A DNA stretch of 64,000 nucleotides, taken from the NCBI RefSeq assembly GCF_002812485.1, contig NZ_CP025003.1, positions 930,001-994,000 on the forward strand, given 5' to 3'. Numbering within the stretch: position 1 is the stretch's first letter; every line of letters begins with the position of its first letter. The position numbers and the translations under genes are program-made. Of this stretch, positions 37,930-46,658 are shown in pieces. Source of the DNA: Dickeya fangzhongdai (GTDB lineage: Bacteria; Pseudomonadota; Gammaproteobacteria; Enterobacterales; Enterobacteriaceae). The notes under the pieces were generated by a model. That model was not told the DNA's origin. It searched no databases and saw nothing but the letters and a program-made list of their open reading frames with translations.

Positions 37930-39153
37930 TTATACACGATGAGGAGCCGGTATCCGCAGTACCTGTGAAATTCTTTTCATCCCTGCTGTCAGCATACTCC
38001 GTGGGCAGGCCAGATTTAACCGGATATATCCGTCCCCATTGTCGACAAACAGCAAGCCCCCTTCAAGAAGGACCCCTGACTCCCGGGCAAAATACAGCGA
38101 TAAATCCTCACCTGCGGTGTCGGGCAGGTAGCGGCTAATATCTATCCAGGCCAGATATGTCCCTTCGGGGATCGAGAACCTGGTTTCGGGTAAATAGCTT
38201 TTGAGATAGTCGTGCAGGTACTGGAAATTTCCGTCAATATATTCCCTCAGATGGACAAGCCAGTCATCACATTCACTCCACGCCGCTTTGTTTGCTGCCA
38301 GGCTCAGCGGAGAGATGAACTCGTCGTGTCTGAGACGCCACTCGCTTCTGACACCGGGATCCGGAATAATGATATTTGCCAACAAATTCCCGGCCAGATT
38401 GAATGTTTTACTCGAGGACATGCAGGTAATAATGCGTGTGGAATCAGGGAAAAGAGAGGCGGCCGGTGTATGACCGATGCCGCTTCGGGACAGGTCGCAG
38501 TGAATTTCGTCAGATACCACCCAGATGTCATTGGCCAGGCAAATTTCAATAATCCGCTTAAGTTCATCAGGCCGCCAGACTCGTCCGGTCGGGTTATGCG
38601 GATTACACAGGAAAAGAATTTTCACACGTAAATCGGCCTGACTGGCTTTGCGTGCAAAGTCTTCCCAGTCAGGTTCCCAGCCGCCTGCTGATTTTTTTAA
38701 CGCCGAGTACACCACGCGACGCTGACTGTATTCACCCGCCTTTTTAAACGGGCCATATGAAGGCGTCATGATAAGAATACTGTCATCCTTGTCGGTCAGA
38801 AGCGGGACGAGACGGTTCAGCGCGGGAATAATGCCCGGAGACAGCACAATGTCTTCCGTTTTGAAACGGTGACCATATTGTCGCTCACACCAGCTGCCAA
38901 AGATCTCATAGTATTCTTCGTCGTAGATTTTAGTGTAGCCGAGTATTTTTCTATCCAGACGGTCTCTGATGGCCTGAAGAATCGGCTCTGGTGTGGCAAA
39001 AGCCATGTCAGCAACCCAGAGGTTGATTAGCCCTTCTGCCGGATACCGCATTGCAAATTCGGACTGTCCCGAAAACAGGTATTCCCGCCAGCCGTCCACG
39101 GTGAGACTGTCTGTTTTCTCTCTGCTTACGTACCCATCAAAATCATATTTCAT
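37930..39153 (-). CDS. PLP-dependent C-S lyase/aminotransferase (MalY/PatB-like)
   Basis: The 407-residue fold-type I enzyme begins YDFDGYVSREKTDSLTVDGW and carries LWVADMAFATPEPI, NPHNPTGRVW, Asp215 in VVSDEIHCDLS and the PLP lysine K249 in SSSKTFNLAGN. MalY and PatB cleave cystathionine, cysteine S-conjugates and similar C-S bonds. In a thiol-stress cassette this suits breakdown of cysteine conjugates such as S-allyl or mixed-disulfide adducts. It lies 133 bp downstream of the EamA gene on the same strand and may share its promoter. Confidence 0.9.
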   Translation of the reverse strand: MKYDFDGYVSREKTDSLTVDGWREYLFSGQSEFAMRYPAEGLINLWVADMAFATPEPILQAIRDRLDRKILGYTKIYDEEYYEIFGSWCERQYGHRFKTEDIVLSPGIIPALNRLVPLLTDKDDSILIMTPSYGPFKKAGEYSQRRVVYSALKKSAGGWEPDWEDFARKASQADLRVKILFLCNPHNPTGRVWRPDELKRIIEICLANDIWVVSDEIHCDLSRSGIGHTPAASLFPDSTRIITCMSSSKTFNLAGNLLANIIIPDPGVRSEWRLRHDEFISPLSLAANKAAWSECDDWLVHLREYIDGNFQYLHDYLKSYLPETRFSIPEGTYLAWIDISRYLPDTAGEDLSLYFARESGVLLEGGLLFVDNGDGYIRLNLACPRSMLTAGMKRISQVLRIPAPHRV

Positions 39154-39286
39154 TTCATAAACCTGCCTTAGGTGTAGTCAGAAACGTCGACCTCAGTATT
39201 CCTGTCAGTCTGATGCCGGAGCGGGAAAACTGGCTCGTGTGATTAACATAAGAGAATCATCACAACTGCATGAATTAATTGCGTTA

Positions 39287-40156
39287 TTAAGGTTTTCTCG
39301 CCTTTGTCATCGGCTGACGGGGGGATTTCTCGCGTGTCACCATCACAATGCCAGTCAGCACCGCCAGGGCAGAAAATATCGTTCTGACCGTCAGTGATTC
39401 ATCCAGGAATACCACACCCCCTAGCATTGCCAGACAGGGAACGCTGAGCTGAAGGGTACTGGCGGTGATAGAGCCGAGAGAGGGTAAAAGGGTATACCAC
39501 AATACATATGCACCGGCTGAGGCGGCGGCACCGGACAGCAATGACAAAGCAATGCCCGCAGCATCATAGTGACCCTGCTTCATAAACAGCAACGAAAGAG
39601 CGAGAGCCATCGGCGTGGCGAGTACAAAATTTGCCGCCGTTGAAGCCCCGGCCGCCTGGCCCGCCCTCCCCCTGACGGAATAGGCGGCCCAGGCTAATCC
39701 GGCAACGATCATCATAAGTGCACTGTAAAGCGGCGGTGCCTTCGCCCCGGGTAACAGCAGGGCAGCAATTCCCGTCAGAGCCAGAACTAAACCGCCAGCC
39801 CGCATAGCGGAGAGTGATTCTCCTTTGAATAATCCGTGGATCACCATCGCAAACTGTACGGCACCAAAAAGTAACAGCGCACCCGCCCCGGTATCGAGAT
39901 GGATATAGGCGACAGAGAACAGCACCGCATACGCCATGAGGTAAAACCCGCTCAGCGGACGCCACAGGGATAATGTGGTCCTGGCGTGATAAAAGAGGAA
40001 GGGGGACAGGACGAATGCACCACTGGCCAGCCTGAGGCTGCTGAATGAAAGGGGATCAATGTGACCTCCCTGCAGGGCCAGACGACACAGAATGGAGTTT
40101 GCCGCAAATGCCAGCATTGCCACTGATATTTTAAGAATGAGCGCGCACCTGGCCAT
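39287..40156 (-). CDS. EamA/DMT-family exporter
   Basis: Start at 40156 (MARCALILKISVAMLAFAANS), behind GAGGACTTCTC, is preferred to an ATG at 40192 that lies in the operator. The 289 residues form about ten helices in two EamA repeats (AFAANSILCRLALQGGHIDPLSFSSLRL; AYSVRGRAGQAAGASTAANFVLATPMALALS). DMT exporters release metabolites such as amino acids and cysteine derivatives. Together with the C-S lyase it may clear products of conjugate breakdown. Confidence 0.9.
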   Translation of the reverse strand: MARCALILKISVAMLAFAANSILCRLALQGGHIDPLSFSSLRLASGAFVLSPFLFYHARTTLSLWRPLSGFYLMAYAVLFSVAYIHLDTGAGALLLFGAVQFAMVIHGLFKGESLSAMRAGGLVLALTGIAALLLPGAKAPPLYSALMMIVAGLAWAAYSVRGRAGQAAGASTAANFVLATPMALALSLLFMKQGHYDAAGIALSLLSGAAASAGAYVLWYTLLPSLGSITASTLQLSVPCLAMLGGVVFLDESLTVRTIFSALAVLTGIVMVTREKSPRQPMTKARKP

Positions 40157-40185
40157 TCGAGAAGTCCTCACAAAAGTCTTGTAAA

Positions 40186-40203
40186 CTACCATCTAGTTGG
40201 TAG
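40186..40203. promoter_or_regulatory. Operator O4 of the transposon regulon (divergent eamA / hydrolase)
   Basis: CTACCATCTAGTTGGTAG is an 18-bp palindrome with one mismatched pair, the best copy of the set. It lies 30 bp upstream of the EamA start and 195 bp before the hydrolase gene. Confidence 0.85.
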
Positions 40204-40397
40204 CATAGCGTAAGTGATCACCGAACAGGAAGCAATAATCAGCTTTCAAACTGGAAGGTGAGGACAGGCATTCGGAATGAATTCTTTTTCACATCCACAG
40301 TGGAGGACGGAAAACGCGCTATGCCAGATGCAGAGCAGAAGACTATTTTTCTCCTGCGATCAAACATATGACATCAGTTTAAGGCCCGGAATATCCT

Positions 40398-41150
40398 ATG
40401 AAAAAACTAAAATTTACGTTCAAAAATGCGGCGGGTGAAGAACTGGCCGGATTGCTTGAACTTCCTGAAAATCCTAAAGCGTTTGCGCTGTTAGCTCATT
40501 GTTTTACGTGTGGCAAAGACCTCAAAGGCGCGGCGCGTATTGCGCGGAAACTGACAGAGAATGCTATCGCCGTTCTCCGGTTTGATTTTACTGGTCTGGG
40601 AAACAGCGAAGGGGATTTTTCCAACACCAACTTCTCATCCAATATTTCGGACCTGCTTTGCGCGGTAGATTATCTCCGCCGACAGTACGAAGCGCCTTCT
40701 TTGCTCATCGGTCATAGCCTGGGTGGATCGGCCATCCTGTCTATCGCCGGCGAAGTTCCTGAGGCAAAGGCCGTTGTCACCATAGGATCACCCGGAGAAC
40801 TGACACACGTAAAACGTCTTTTTAAGGATGATGTTGAAAACATTAACCAGCATGGAGCCTATCCGGTTGAGCTGGCCGGGCGGGTATTTACGTTAAAGAA
40901 ACAGATGCTGGACAATATTCAGGAACACAAAATCGCTCATAAGGTGTTCGCCATGAACAAGCCTCTGCTGATTTTTCATGCGACTGAAGATGATACCGTG
41001 TTAATTGAGCAGGCCGAGAAAATATTCAAAGCAGCTAAGCATCCCAAGAGTTTCATTTCCCTGGGTAAGGCTGATCACCTTCTGACACATGCTCAGGATG
41101 CTGAATACGTTGCCGATATCATTATCTCGTGGAGCGAATGTTACCTATAA
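40398..41150 (+). CDS. Alpha/beta hydrolase (domain usually fused to OsmC)
   Basis: The 250 residues contain LLAHCFTCGKDLKGAARIARKL, RFDFTGLGNSEG, the nucleophile elbow GHS107LGG, and the Asp and His regions HATEDDTV and GKADHLL. This text closely resembles the N-terminal half of the roughly 400-residue hydrolase-OsmC fusion proteins of proteobacteria. Here the protein stops at SWSECYL and the OsmC half is absent, while a separate OsmC gene lies at the other end of the cargo. Confidence 0.88.
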   Translation: MKKLKFTFKNAAGEELAGLLELPENPKAFALLAHCFTCGKDLKGAARIARKLTENAIAVLRFDFTGLGNSEGDFSNTNFSSNISDLLCAVDYLRRQYEAPSLLIGHSLGGSAILSIAGEVPEAKAVVTIGSPGELTHVKRLFKDDVENINQHGAYPVELAGRVFTLKKQMLDNIQEHKIAHKVFAMNKPLLIFHATEDDTVLIEQAEKIFKAAKHPKSFISLGKADHLLTHAQDAEYVADIIISWSECYL

Positions 41151-41184
41151 ACAGAGTAAATGCGTTCAAACTCGTAGCGCTGAG

Positions 41185-41500
41185 GGCGATTTTCTGCAGA
41201 GATCGGACGCTGTTTATGCTGGACTGATTTTGCGATAAAGGCTTAGGCCGATGCATACAGGCGGGGCTGAATAAGGGTGAGGCCCTTGGGCGAGCATCCT
41301 TCATGCACCGGCTGAATGAAATCAGGGATCTGGGGGTGGGAGGATCAGCGTTACCACGCCACCGGCGCTGACACTACATACGGCGGCGATAACACTCTGG
41401 AATACGGTTTATATAGAAAGAACCATTGAGCCGCTTAAGCAAAAAGGAGTCCCTGTTAATGAACTGCTGGTCTCTCATCCTTCTCCACTACTGTACAAAA
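41185..41500 (+). pseudogene. Decayed tnpA 3' tail next to the right inverted repeat
   Basis: The plus strand contains degraded copies of the TnpA C-terminal text: GAGATCGGACGC, QAGLNKGEA, then ASFMHRLNEIRDLG and the DNA of LWNTVYIER, with frameshifts, small deletions and stops. It runs in the opposite direction to the intact tnpA but has the same relation to its nearby inverted repeat. So the cargo is bracketed by two tnpA-end modules, one intact and one dead. Confidence 0.85.
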
Positions 41501-41549
41501 TATAGTCTTAGCGTGGGATAATTTCCGTTTTCCAAGCGGACCCCAACAG

Positions 41550-42653
41550 ATCGATTTTGACTACCGCTACCTGGAACGCCATTTTCCCAAACGCGCCACT
41601 CTGCCGCCCGGCAACGCGCAGATGGCGCTGGCGCTGCGCGAATTCTTTTCCGCGCCTATCCCGTTGATCGACCGACAATTGCGCGCGGTGCTGGCGCAAA
41701 CTCAGCCGGACGTAGTGATGGCGGAAAACTGTTTCTACGGCATTCTGCCGCTGCTGGCCAGCGAGGATCGCCCGCCGGTGATCGGCATCGGCGTGACGCC
41801 GCTGTCTTTCTCTTCCCGCGATTCGATCTTTTACGGGCCGCGTATTCCGCCTGCGCTGTTGCCGCCGGATTTGACCCGCGAGCAACTGATCGACGAAGAG
41901 ACCCGCGGGCTGATCGCCGGCGTGAAGGAGGCGTTCGATACGGTGATGGTGCAGTCGGGACAGCTGCCGCTATCCGCACCCTTTACCGACGCGCTGATCA
42001 GCGGTTGCGACCGCTTCCTGCAATTGTCCACCACCGAACTGGAATATCACCGCGATGATTTGCCGTCGTGCGTACGCTTTGTGGGGCCGTTACCGTTGAA
42101 GGTGGCGGAACAGGACGCGGAACACGCGCTGTGGGATCCACAGGACACCCGGCCGCTGGTGATTGTGTCGCAGGGAACGCTGGCGAATGTGGATTTGCAG
42201 CAATTGATTGGCCCGACATTACGCGCGCTGGCTAATCTGCCCGTTCGGATGCTGGCGACCACCGGCGGCCGACCGGTGGAAGAACTGGCCGCCTCGGCGC
42301 CGGAAAACGCGCGGGTATGCCGCTTTGTCTCGCTGGAACACTGGTTGCCGAAGGCGGCGCTGCTGATTACCAACGGGGGATACGGTTCGCTCAACGCGGC
42401 GTTGTCTCACGGCGTGCCGTTGATTGTGGCCGGAACGGGAGAAGACAAACTGGAAACCGCGGCGAGAGTGGTGTTTGCCGGCTGCGGGTTGAATCTCGGC
42501 ACCAGCACGCCGGGCGAGCAGCAGATTGCCGAGGCGGTGATGCGCATCCTCGATCAACCCGGTTATACCCAGCGGGCGCGTTGGGTACAGGCGGACTGCG
42601 CGCGTCATCATGCGCTGGAGGCGATCGCGGAAGAAGTGGGGGCGATCGGGTAA
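41550..42653 (+). pseudogene. GT1-family UDP-glycosyltransferase, 3' part
   Basis: Continues the frame broken at 28892 (IDFDYRYLERHFPKRATL), giving 424 residues when joined. The C-terminal domain has VIVSQGTLANVDLQQLIGPTLRAL and the donor-binding region HWLPKAALLITNGGYGSLN, then GVPLIVAGTGEDK, as in MGT/zeaxanthin glucosyltransferase relatives. The intact enzyme would transfer a sugar from UDP to a small acceptor. Codon use matches the host backbone, unlike the transposon. Confidence 0.9.
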
Positions 42654-42718
42654 GCGCTTGCCAGTGTGTGCGGTTGGCTTTGATTGACTGATCTTCTTGA
42701 GTAACTGATATTGACGGC

Positions 42719-42750
42719 AAAACCACCGCCATCCGCGCGGTGGTTTTTTT
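42719..42750. terminator. Terminator after the glycosyltransferase
   Basis: AAACCACCGC and GCGGTGGTTT pair around CATCC-G bases and are followed by T run. Confidence 0.9.
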
Positions 42751-42803
42751 CACCCCGATGCGGCGGTATGGCGAATTATCTCTGTCTGCGTGTCGGCGGA
42801 TAT

Positions 42804-43091
42804 TCAGGCTGAGGGCTGTGGTTTATTGGCGGTATTGCGCATCAGTTTTTTACGATCAACCCAGGTATTGGTTTGGGGATCATAATAACGGCTCGGCCAT
42901 ATTTCTTCAGGTTTAACGCCTAATGCGTTGGCGATCAGCAATTCCCCTTTCGGCCAGGGGCGATATAACGCGTTTGCCAGTGTGCTTGAACTTAATCCTG
43001 CTTCTCGTGAGACCGCTGAGAGTGATGTCCCTTTCTTCCTCAATGCAGCAATGATATCGGCGGAATGCCAGTCCATTCTCCTTGAGCGCAT
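42804..43091 (-). CDS. Ner/Nlp-like HTH transcriptional regulator
   Basis: The 95 residues (DWHSADIIAALRKKGTSLSAVSREAGLSSSTLANALYRPWPKGE, then IANALGVKPEEIWPSRY) are typical of the Ner family: phage Mu Ner, and SfsB/Nlp in enterobacteria. In E. coli Nlp affects maltose genes; targets here are unknown. ATGs at 43091 and 43076 are both possible. Confidence 0.88.
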   Translation of the reverse strand: MRSRRMDWHSADIIAALRKKGTSLSAVSREAGLSSSTLANALYRPWPKGELLIANALGVKPEEIWPSRYYDPQTNTWVDRKKLMRNTANKPQPSA

Positions 43092-43452
43092 GACTTATCC
43101 TCGATGCTTGTGGCTGATTACTATTTTGTTTGTGACAGACTTTTACTATTACACACTTTTATAGGTAAAAAATACTCTTGAATTAAATTTAATTTAATAA
43201 AATTAGGGATATTATGTGCCCGAACAGGATGGAGTCAGATTTGTACCTAATTACATTAAGGAACCAGGAAGTGATGTGTTTGATATATTTCATGAGTGAA
43301 AATATATTGAATGCGATTGGTTGTGAAAGTATGAGGGGTAAAATAAATTCAATAATATATATTTAATTATAAATTAATTATCGAATTAATAATTGGTGTT
43401 GCTGAATGCCAGTGCTATCACCAGATTTGGCAAAAGATATTTGTTAAACAGG
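43092..43452. other. AT-rich intergenic region
   Basis: No gene is supported in 361 bp. The stretch is clearly AT-richer than its neighbours, especially 43180-43200 and 43335-43390, as is common at silenced (H-NS bound) promoters. It should hold the promoters of the ner-like gene and of the luxR-permease pair. Confidence 0.5.
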
Positions 43453-44142
43453 ATGTCGTTTGTAATGACCGCTAACCACGATTATTTACGCTCGTTTATT
43501 CCCTTGCTGGACGGGCTGAGTGAGCCATGGGGAATCAAGGATCTGGCGTCTCGTCATGTATATATGAACACGCCGGCGTACAGTTACACCAATACGCCGG
43601 TGAAATTTGATATTGATGGAAAGTTCGACGAAGAATTTCCGCTCGCCTGGGCGGAATTATCGGGTGATTTCATTGAGCACGATCAGCGAACGGAGAGCCG
43701 TGCCGAACGGGTTACCGTCATTGAAACCCATTACTGGTTTGGCAAAGCGGAGCTGTCGCCGTTTATCAGTGAAAAAATTCCTCTCTTTAATCCGGCACGA
43801 GAATGTGTGGGCATTTTGTGGAATGCCCGGCCGATGACCACATTGTCACCGCTTATTCATGTTGATCGACGTAAACCCACGGTACTGAAAACCGAAATAA
43901 CCACCGATCTGTTCACTCGTGCTGAACTGGATACGCTCTTTCTGGTGTTGCGGCGTTTTTCCAGTAAGGAAATCGCGAAGAGGTTTAACCTGTCCAGCCG
44001 GACGATCGAAAATAGAATACAAAACATGTACCAAAAAGCTGGCGTGCATTCGTTCAATCAGTTTGAAGAGTTCTGTTATCAACAGGGGCTGGACGGCTTT
44101 ATACCTCACTCATTGCTGACCAAAGGCATTTTATTTATCTAG
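43453..44142 (+). CDS. LuxR-type HTH regulator with PAS-like N-terminus
   Basis: From ATG 43453 (or 43465, MTANHDYLRSFIPLLDG) the protein has about 229 residues. The N-terminal part (SEPWGIKDLASRHVYMNTPAYSYTN) looks PAS-like. A C-terminal LuxR HTH is present (LVLRRFSSKEIAKRFNLSSRTIENRIQNMYQKAGVHSFNQFEEFC). There is no receiver domain or acyl-homoserine-lactone domain. It lies 15 bp before an NCS1 permease gene and probably controls it; the signal is unknown. Confidence 0.85.
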   Translation: MSFVMTANHDYLRSFIPLLDGLSEPWGIKDLASRHVYMNTPAYSYTNTPVKFDIDGKFDEEFPLAWAELSGDFIEHDQRTESRAERVTVIETHYWFGKAELSPFISEKIPLFNPARECVGILWNARPMTTLSPLIHVDRRKPTVLKTEITTDLFTRAELDTLFLVLRRFSSKEIAKRFNLSSRTIENRIQNMYQKAGVHSFNQFEEFCYQQGLDGFIPHSLLTKGILFI

Positions 44143-44157
44143 CAAGGACAAGCAGCA

Positions 44158-45468
44158 ATGGAAAACATTGATGATTATCCGGTGAGCCGGGTTCCGACGT
44201 CGGTGCGGCTGCCATTTTTCAATGTGGCTTTGGTTCATATTGGCATGCTCACCGCACTGGACCAGTTTATGTTGGGGGCGGTGCTGGGTCATTCGATGAC
44301 GCTCGGCGAGGCTTTTCTGGCGATAGCCATCGGCAGCGCGATTTTCGGCGTCGTCACGCTGGGGTTGGGTTACGCGGGCATGAAGGAAGGATTGTCCGGC
44401 AGTCTGTTGGCGCGCTGGTGCGGGTTTGGCCGGATGGGCGCGGTGTTTATCGGCGCGATTATCGCCGTCAGCCTGTTGGGCTGGTTTGGTGTACAAAACG
44501 CGGTGTTTGCCAAATCGCTTAATTTTGCGTTGGGCGATCGGCTGGGATTTGGCTGGTCGGCGGCGCTTTCCGGCTGCGCGCTGACGCTACTGGTCACCTT
44601 CGGTTTCAGTGCCTTACGCTACACCGCCAGAATTGCGGTGCCGCTGTTTATCATGGTGGTCGGCTATATTTCGACCATGACGCTGACCGGGCACAATATT
44701 ACCGAGTTGCTGCAAAAGAGCGTATCCGGCGAGGCTATTTCGGTGAGCGCCGGTGCGACCATGGTGGTCGGCGGTTGTATTGTGGCCAGTCTGATTACTC
44801 CTGACATGACGCGTTATTCTCGCCGCGGGCGGCATGTTTTCTGGATCACGATGCTGTCGATCATGATCGGTGAATTTGTCGTCAATGGGCTGGCGATCCT
44901 GATTGCCCGCGCGCTCAATACCGCCGACATCGTGACGATCATGTCGCAGACGGCAGGTGGTATCGGGCTGATTACCGTGATTTTCTCTACCTTGCGCATC
45001 AACGACATCAATCTGTATTCATCGTCGTTGGGCATCGCCAATGCGGTGGAAGGCATCACCGGCAGAAAGCTGAGCTACAAGTCCATCACATTGCTGATTG
45101 GTTTTATCGGCACTTTTCTGTCGGTTATCGGCATTCTGGATCGGTTTGTGGATTTCCTGACATTGCTGGGGGTGTTCTTCCCGCCGGTTATCGGGGTGAT
45201 GCTGGTGGATTACTATATTCTGCGCACCAGCCGGAAGTTGCTGGACGAAAGCCGCCGGCATGGCGAACTGCCGGATGCAGGCAGCACGCCATACGTCGGT
45301 TGGTCGGCGATTATCGCCAGTCTGGCGGGGAGCGCCGTCGGGTTGTTCACCGAATGGGGGATCCCGGCGCTTAATTCGCTGCTGGCGGCCAGTTTGCTGT
45401 ACTGGTTAATCAAGGTGACGCTACCGACAGTGAAATCCATCCGGGGTGGGTTGCGGCCCCTTGGTTGA
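44158..45468 (+). CDS. NCS1-family nucleobase permease (CodB-like)
   Basis: The 436 residues form about 12 helices with NCS1 markers: LPFFNVALVHIGMLTALDQFMLGAVLGHSMT, GLGYAGMKEGLSGSLLARWCGFGR and ITPDMTRYSRRGRHVFW. Family members bring cytosine, purines, hydantoins or thiamine-like compounds in with protons or sodium. No deaminase gene is adjacent. It forms a unit with the LuxR-type gene upstream. Confidence 0.88.
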   Translation: MENIDDYPVSRVPTSVRLPFFNVALVHIGMLTALDQFMLGAVLGHSMTLGEAFLAIAIGSAIFGVVTLGLGYAGMKEGLSGSLLARWCGFGRMGAVFIGAIIAVSLLGWFGVQNAVFAKSLNFALGDRLGFGWSAALSGCALTLLVTFGFSALRYTARIAVPLFIMVVGYISTMTLTGHNITELLQKSVSGEAISVSAGATMVVGGCIVASLITPDMTRYSRRGRHVFWITMLSIMIGEFVVNGLAILIARALNTADIVTIMSQTAGGIGLITVIFSTLRINDINLYSSSLGIANAVEGITGRKLSYKSITLLIGFIGTFLSVIGILDRFVDFLTLLGVFFPPVIGVMLVDYYILRTSRKLLDESRRHGELPDAGSTPYVGWSAIIASLAGSAVGLFTEWGIPALNSLLAASLLYWLIKVTLPTVKSIRGGLRPLG

Positions 45469-45677
45469 TCATTCTTGCGAAAACAGTCACCTATGCTTTC
45501 CATCGTTATCGGTAAGGTTATCCTGTTATCGTTAACATCGTCTGATATCATGTGATCAGAATTGGGGCGTGGTGGTCACGCCTCATGCCCTTATTGATAG
45601 AGCAGCATTGAGATAGCAGCCCGGCATGGCTTGCCGGCGCGAGAGAAACTGCACTGAGTAATGTGAGGAAGCAACAG

Positions 45678-46577
45678 ATGACACAAATTCAAAGCGGTAT
45701 TTTGCTGGAGCATCGCCGTTTTGCCATTTTCATGGAGGCTATGGTACAGGGAGAATTTGATGCCATCCGCCAGGGGTGTAAGAAGTTCTGTCAGGCGCTG
45801 GCCGAGTTGCAGCAACGTTTCCCCGACGCGGGTCTTGGCGCGGTAATCGCCTTTGGCTACGACGTCTGGCGCGAGCTGGATTGCGACAATAGCGCGCAGG
45901 AACTCAAACCCTTCACGCCGCTGGGCAACGGGCTGGCGCCCGCCACTCAGCGCGACATGCTGATTCACATCCAGTCGCTGCGTCATGACGTCAACTTTTC
46001 GCTGGCGCAGGCGGTGCTGGCGGCGTTCGGCAACACCATCAACATCGAAGAAGAAACCCACGGCTTTCGCTGGGTGGAAGACCGCGATCTGAGCGGTTTT
46101 GTCGATGGCACCGAAAACCCGCAGGGCGACGCCCGGCGTGACGTCGCCATCGTGCCGGACGGGCAGGCGGGCGAAGGCGGCAGCTATGTGTTTGTCCAAC
46201 GCTGGGAGCATAATCTGCGCCAGTTGAATCGCATGAGCGTGGAACAGCAGGAACAGATGATCGGCCGCACCAAACAAGATAACGAAGAATTGTCGTCCGA
46301 GTCGCGGCCGGTGACTTCGCACCTGAGCCGCGTCGACCTCAAGGAAGACGGCAAGGGGTTGAAAATCCTGCGTCAGAGCCTGCCTTACGGCACCGCCAGC
46401 GGCAAGCACGGCCTGTATTTCACCGCCTACTGCGCCCGTCTCTACAACATTGAACAGCAACTGCTGAGCATGTTTGGCGACCGTGACGGCAAACGCGACG
46501 ATATGTTGCGCTTTACCCGCGCGGTCAGCGGCAGTTACTTCTTTGCCCCTTCGCTTGATCGTTTGTTATCGCTATAA
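45678..46577 (+). CDS. yfeX: Dye-decolourising heme peroxidase YfeX
   Basis: ATG 45678 behind GAGGAAGCAACAG gives 299 residues, the E. coli length. The Dyp motif [12 protein letters not shown] and the proximal heme histidine in TSHLSRVDL are present, as is [17 protein letters not shown]. It is a cytoplasmic Dyp-type peroxidase using hydrogen peroxide; iron release from heme has been proposed but disputed. In E. coli it neighbours yfeY; here the glycosyltransferase, transposon and permease lie between. Confidence 0.95.
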   Translation: MTQIQSGILLEHRRFAIFMEAMVQGEFDAIRQGCKKFCQALAELQQRFPDAGLGAVIAFGYDVWRELDCDNSAQELKPFTPLGNGLAPATQRDMLIHIQSLRHDVNFSLAQAVLAAFGNTINIEEETHGFRWVEDRDLSGFVDGTENPQGDARRDVAIVPDGQAGEGGSYVFVQRWEHNLRQLNRMSVEQQEQMIGRTKQDNEELSSESRPVTSHLSRVDLKEDGKGLKILRQSLPYGTASGKHGLYFTAYCARLYNIEQQLLSMFGDRDGKRDDMLRFTRAVSGSYFFAPSLDRLLSL

Positions 46578-46658
46578 CAGAATCCGGTTTTGCTACAGGC
46601 AGGCACTGTATCGCGGTGCCTGTTTCTTTGGCGTCCTCTGACGACCCGGAGAGAGAAT

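Larger units (their letters stand above)
28893..41544. mobile_element. Tn3-family transposon carrying a redox/electrophile defence cargo, 12.65 kb
   Basis: The 38-bp ends are inverted repeats with one mismatch: left GGGTCCGCTTGGAAAACGG at 28893, right the complement ending at 41544. They close with the TACGCTAAG-type inner end seen in several Tn3 families. The 5-bp duplication AACAG flanks it (28888-28892 and 41545-41549), and removal of one copy restores the host reading frame exactly. It encodes TnpA and TnpR with a res region, then ten cargo genes, then a decayed tnpA tail. The clean duplication implies insertion as a unit. Confidence 0.95.

Noticed and set aside
37930..39153. Reading the MalY/PatB-like gene as malY of the maltose system
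   Set aside because: No mal genes are nearby, and it lies inside the transposon among redox genes, so only the C-S lyase family is claimed.
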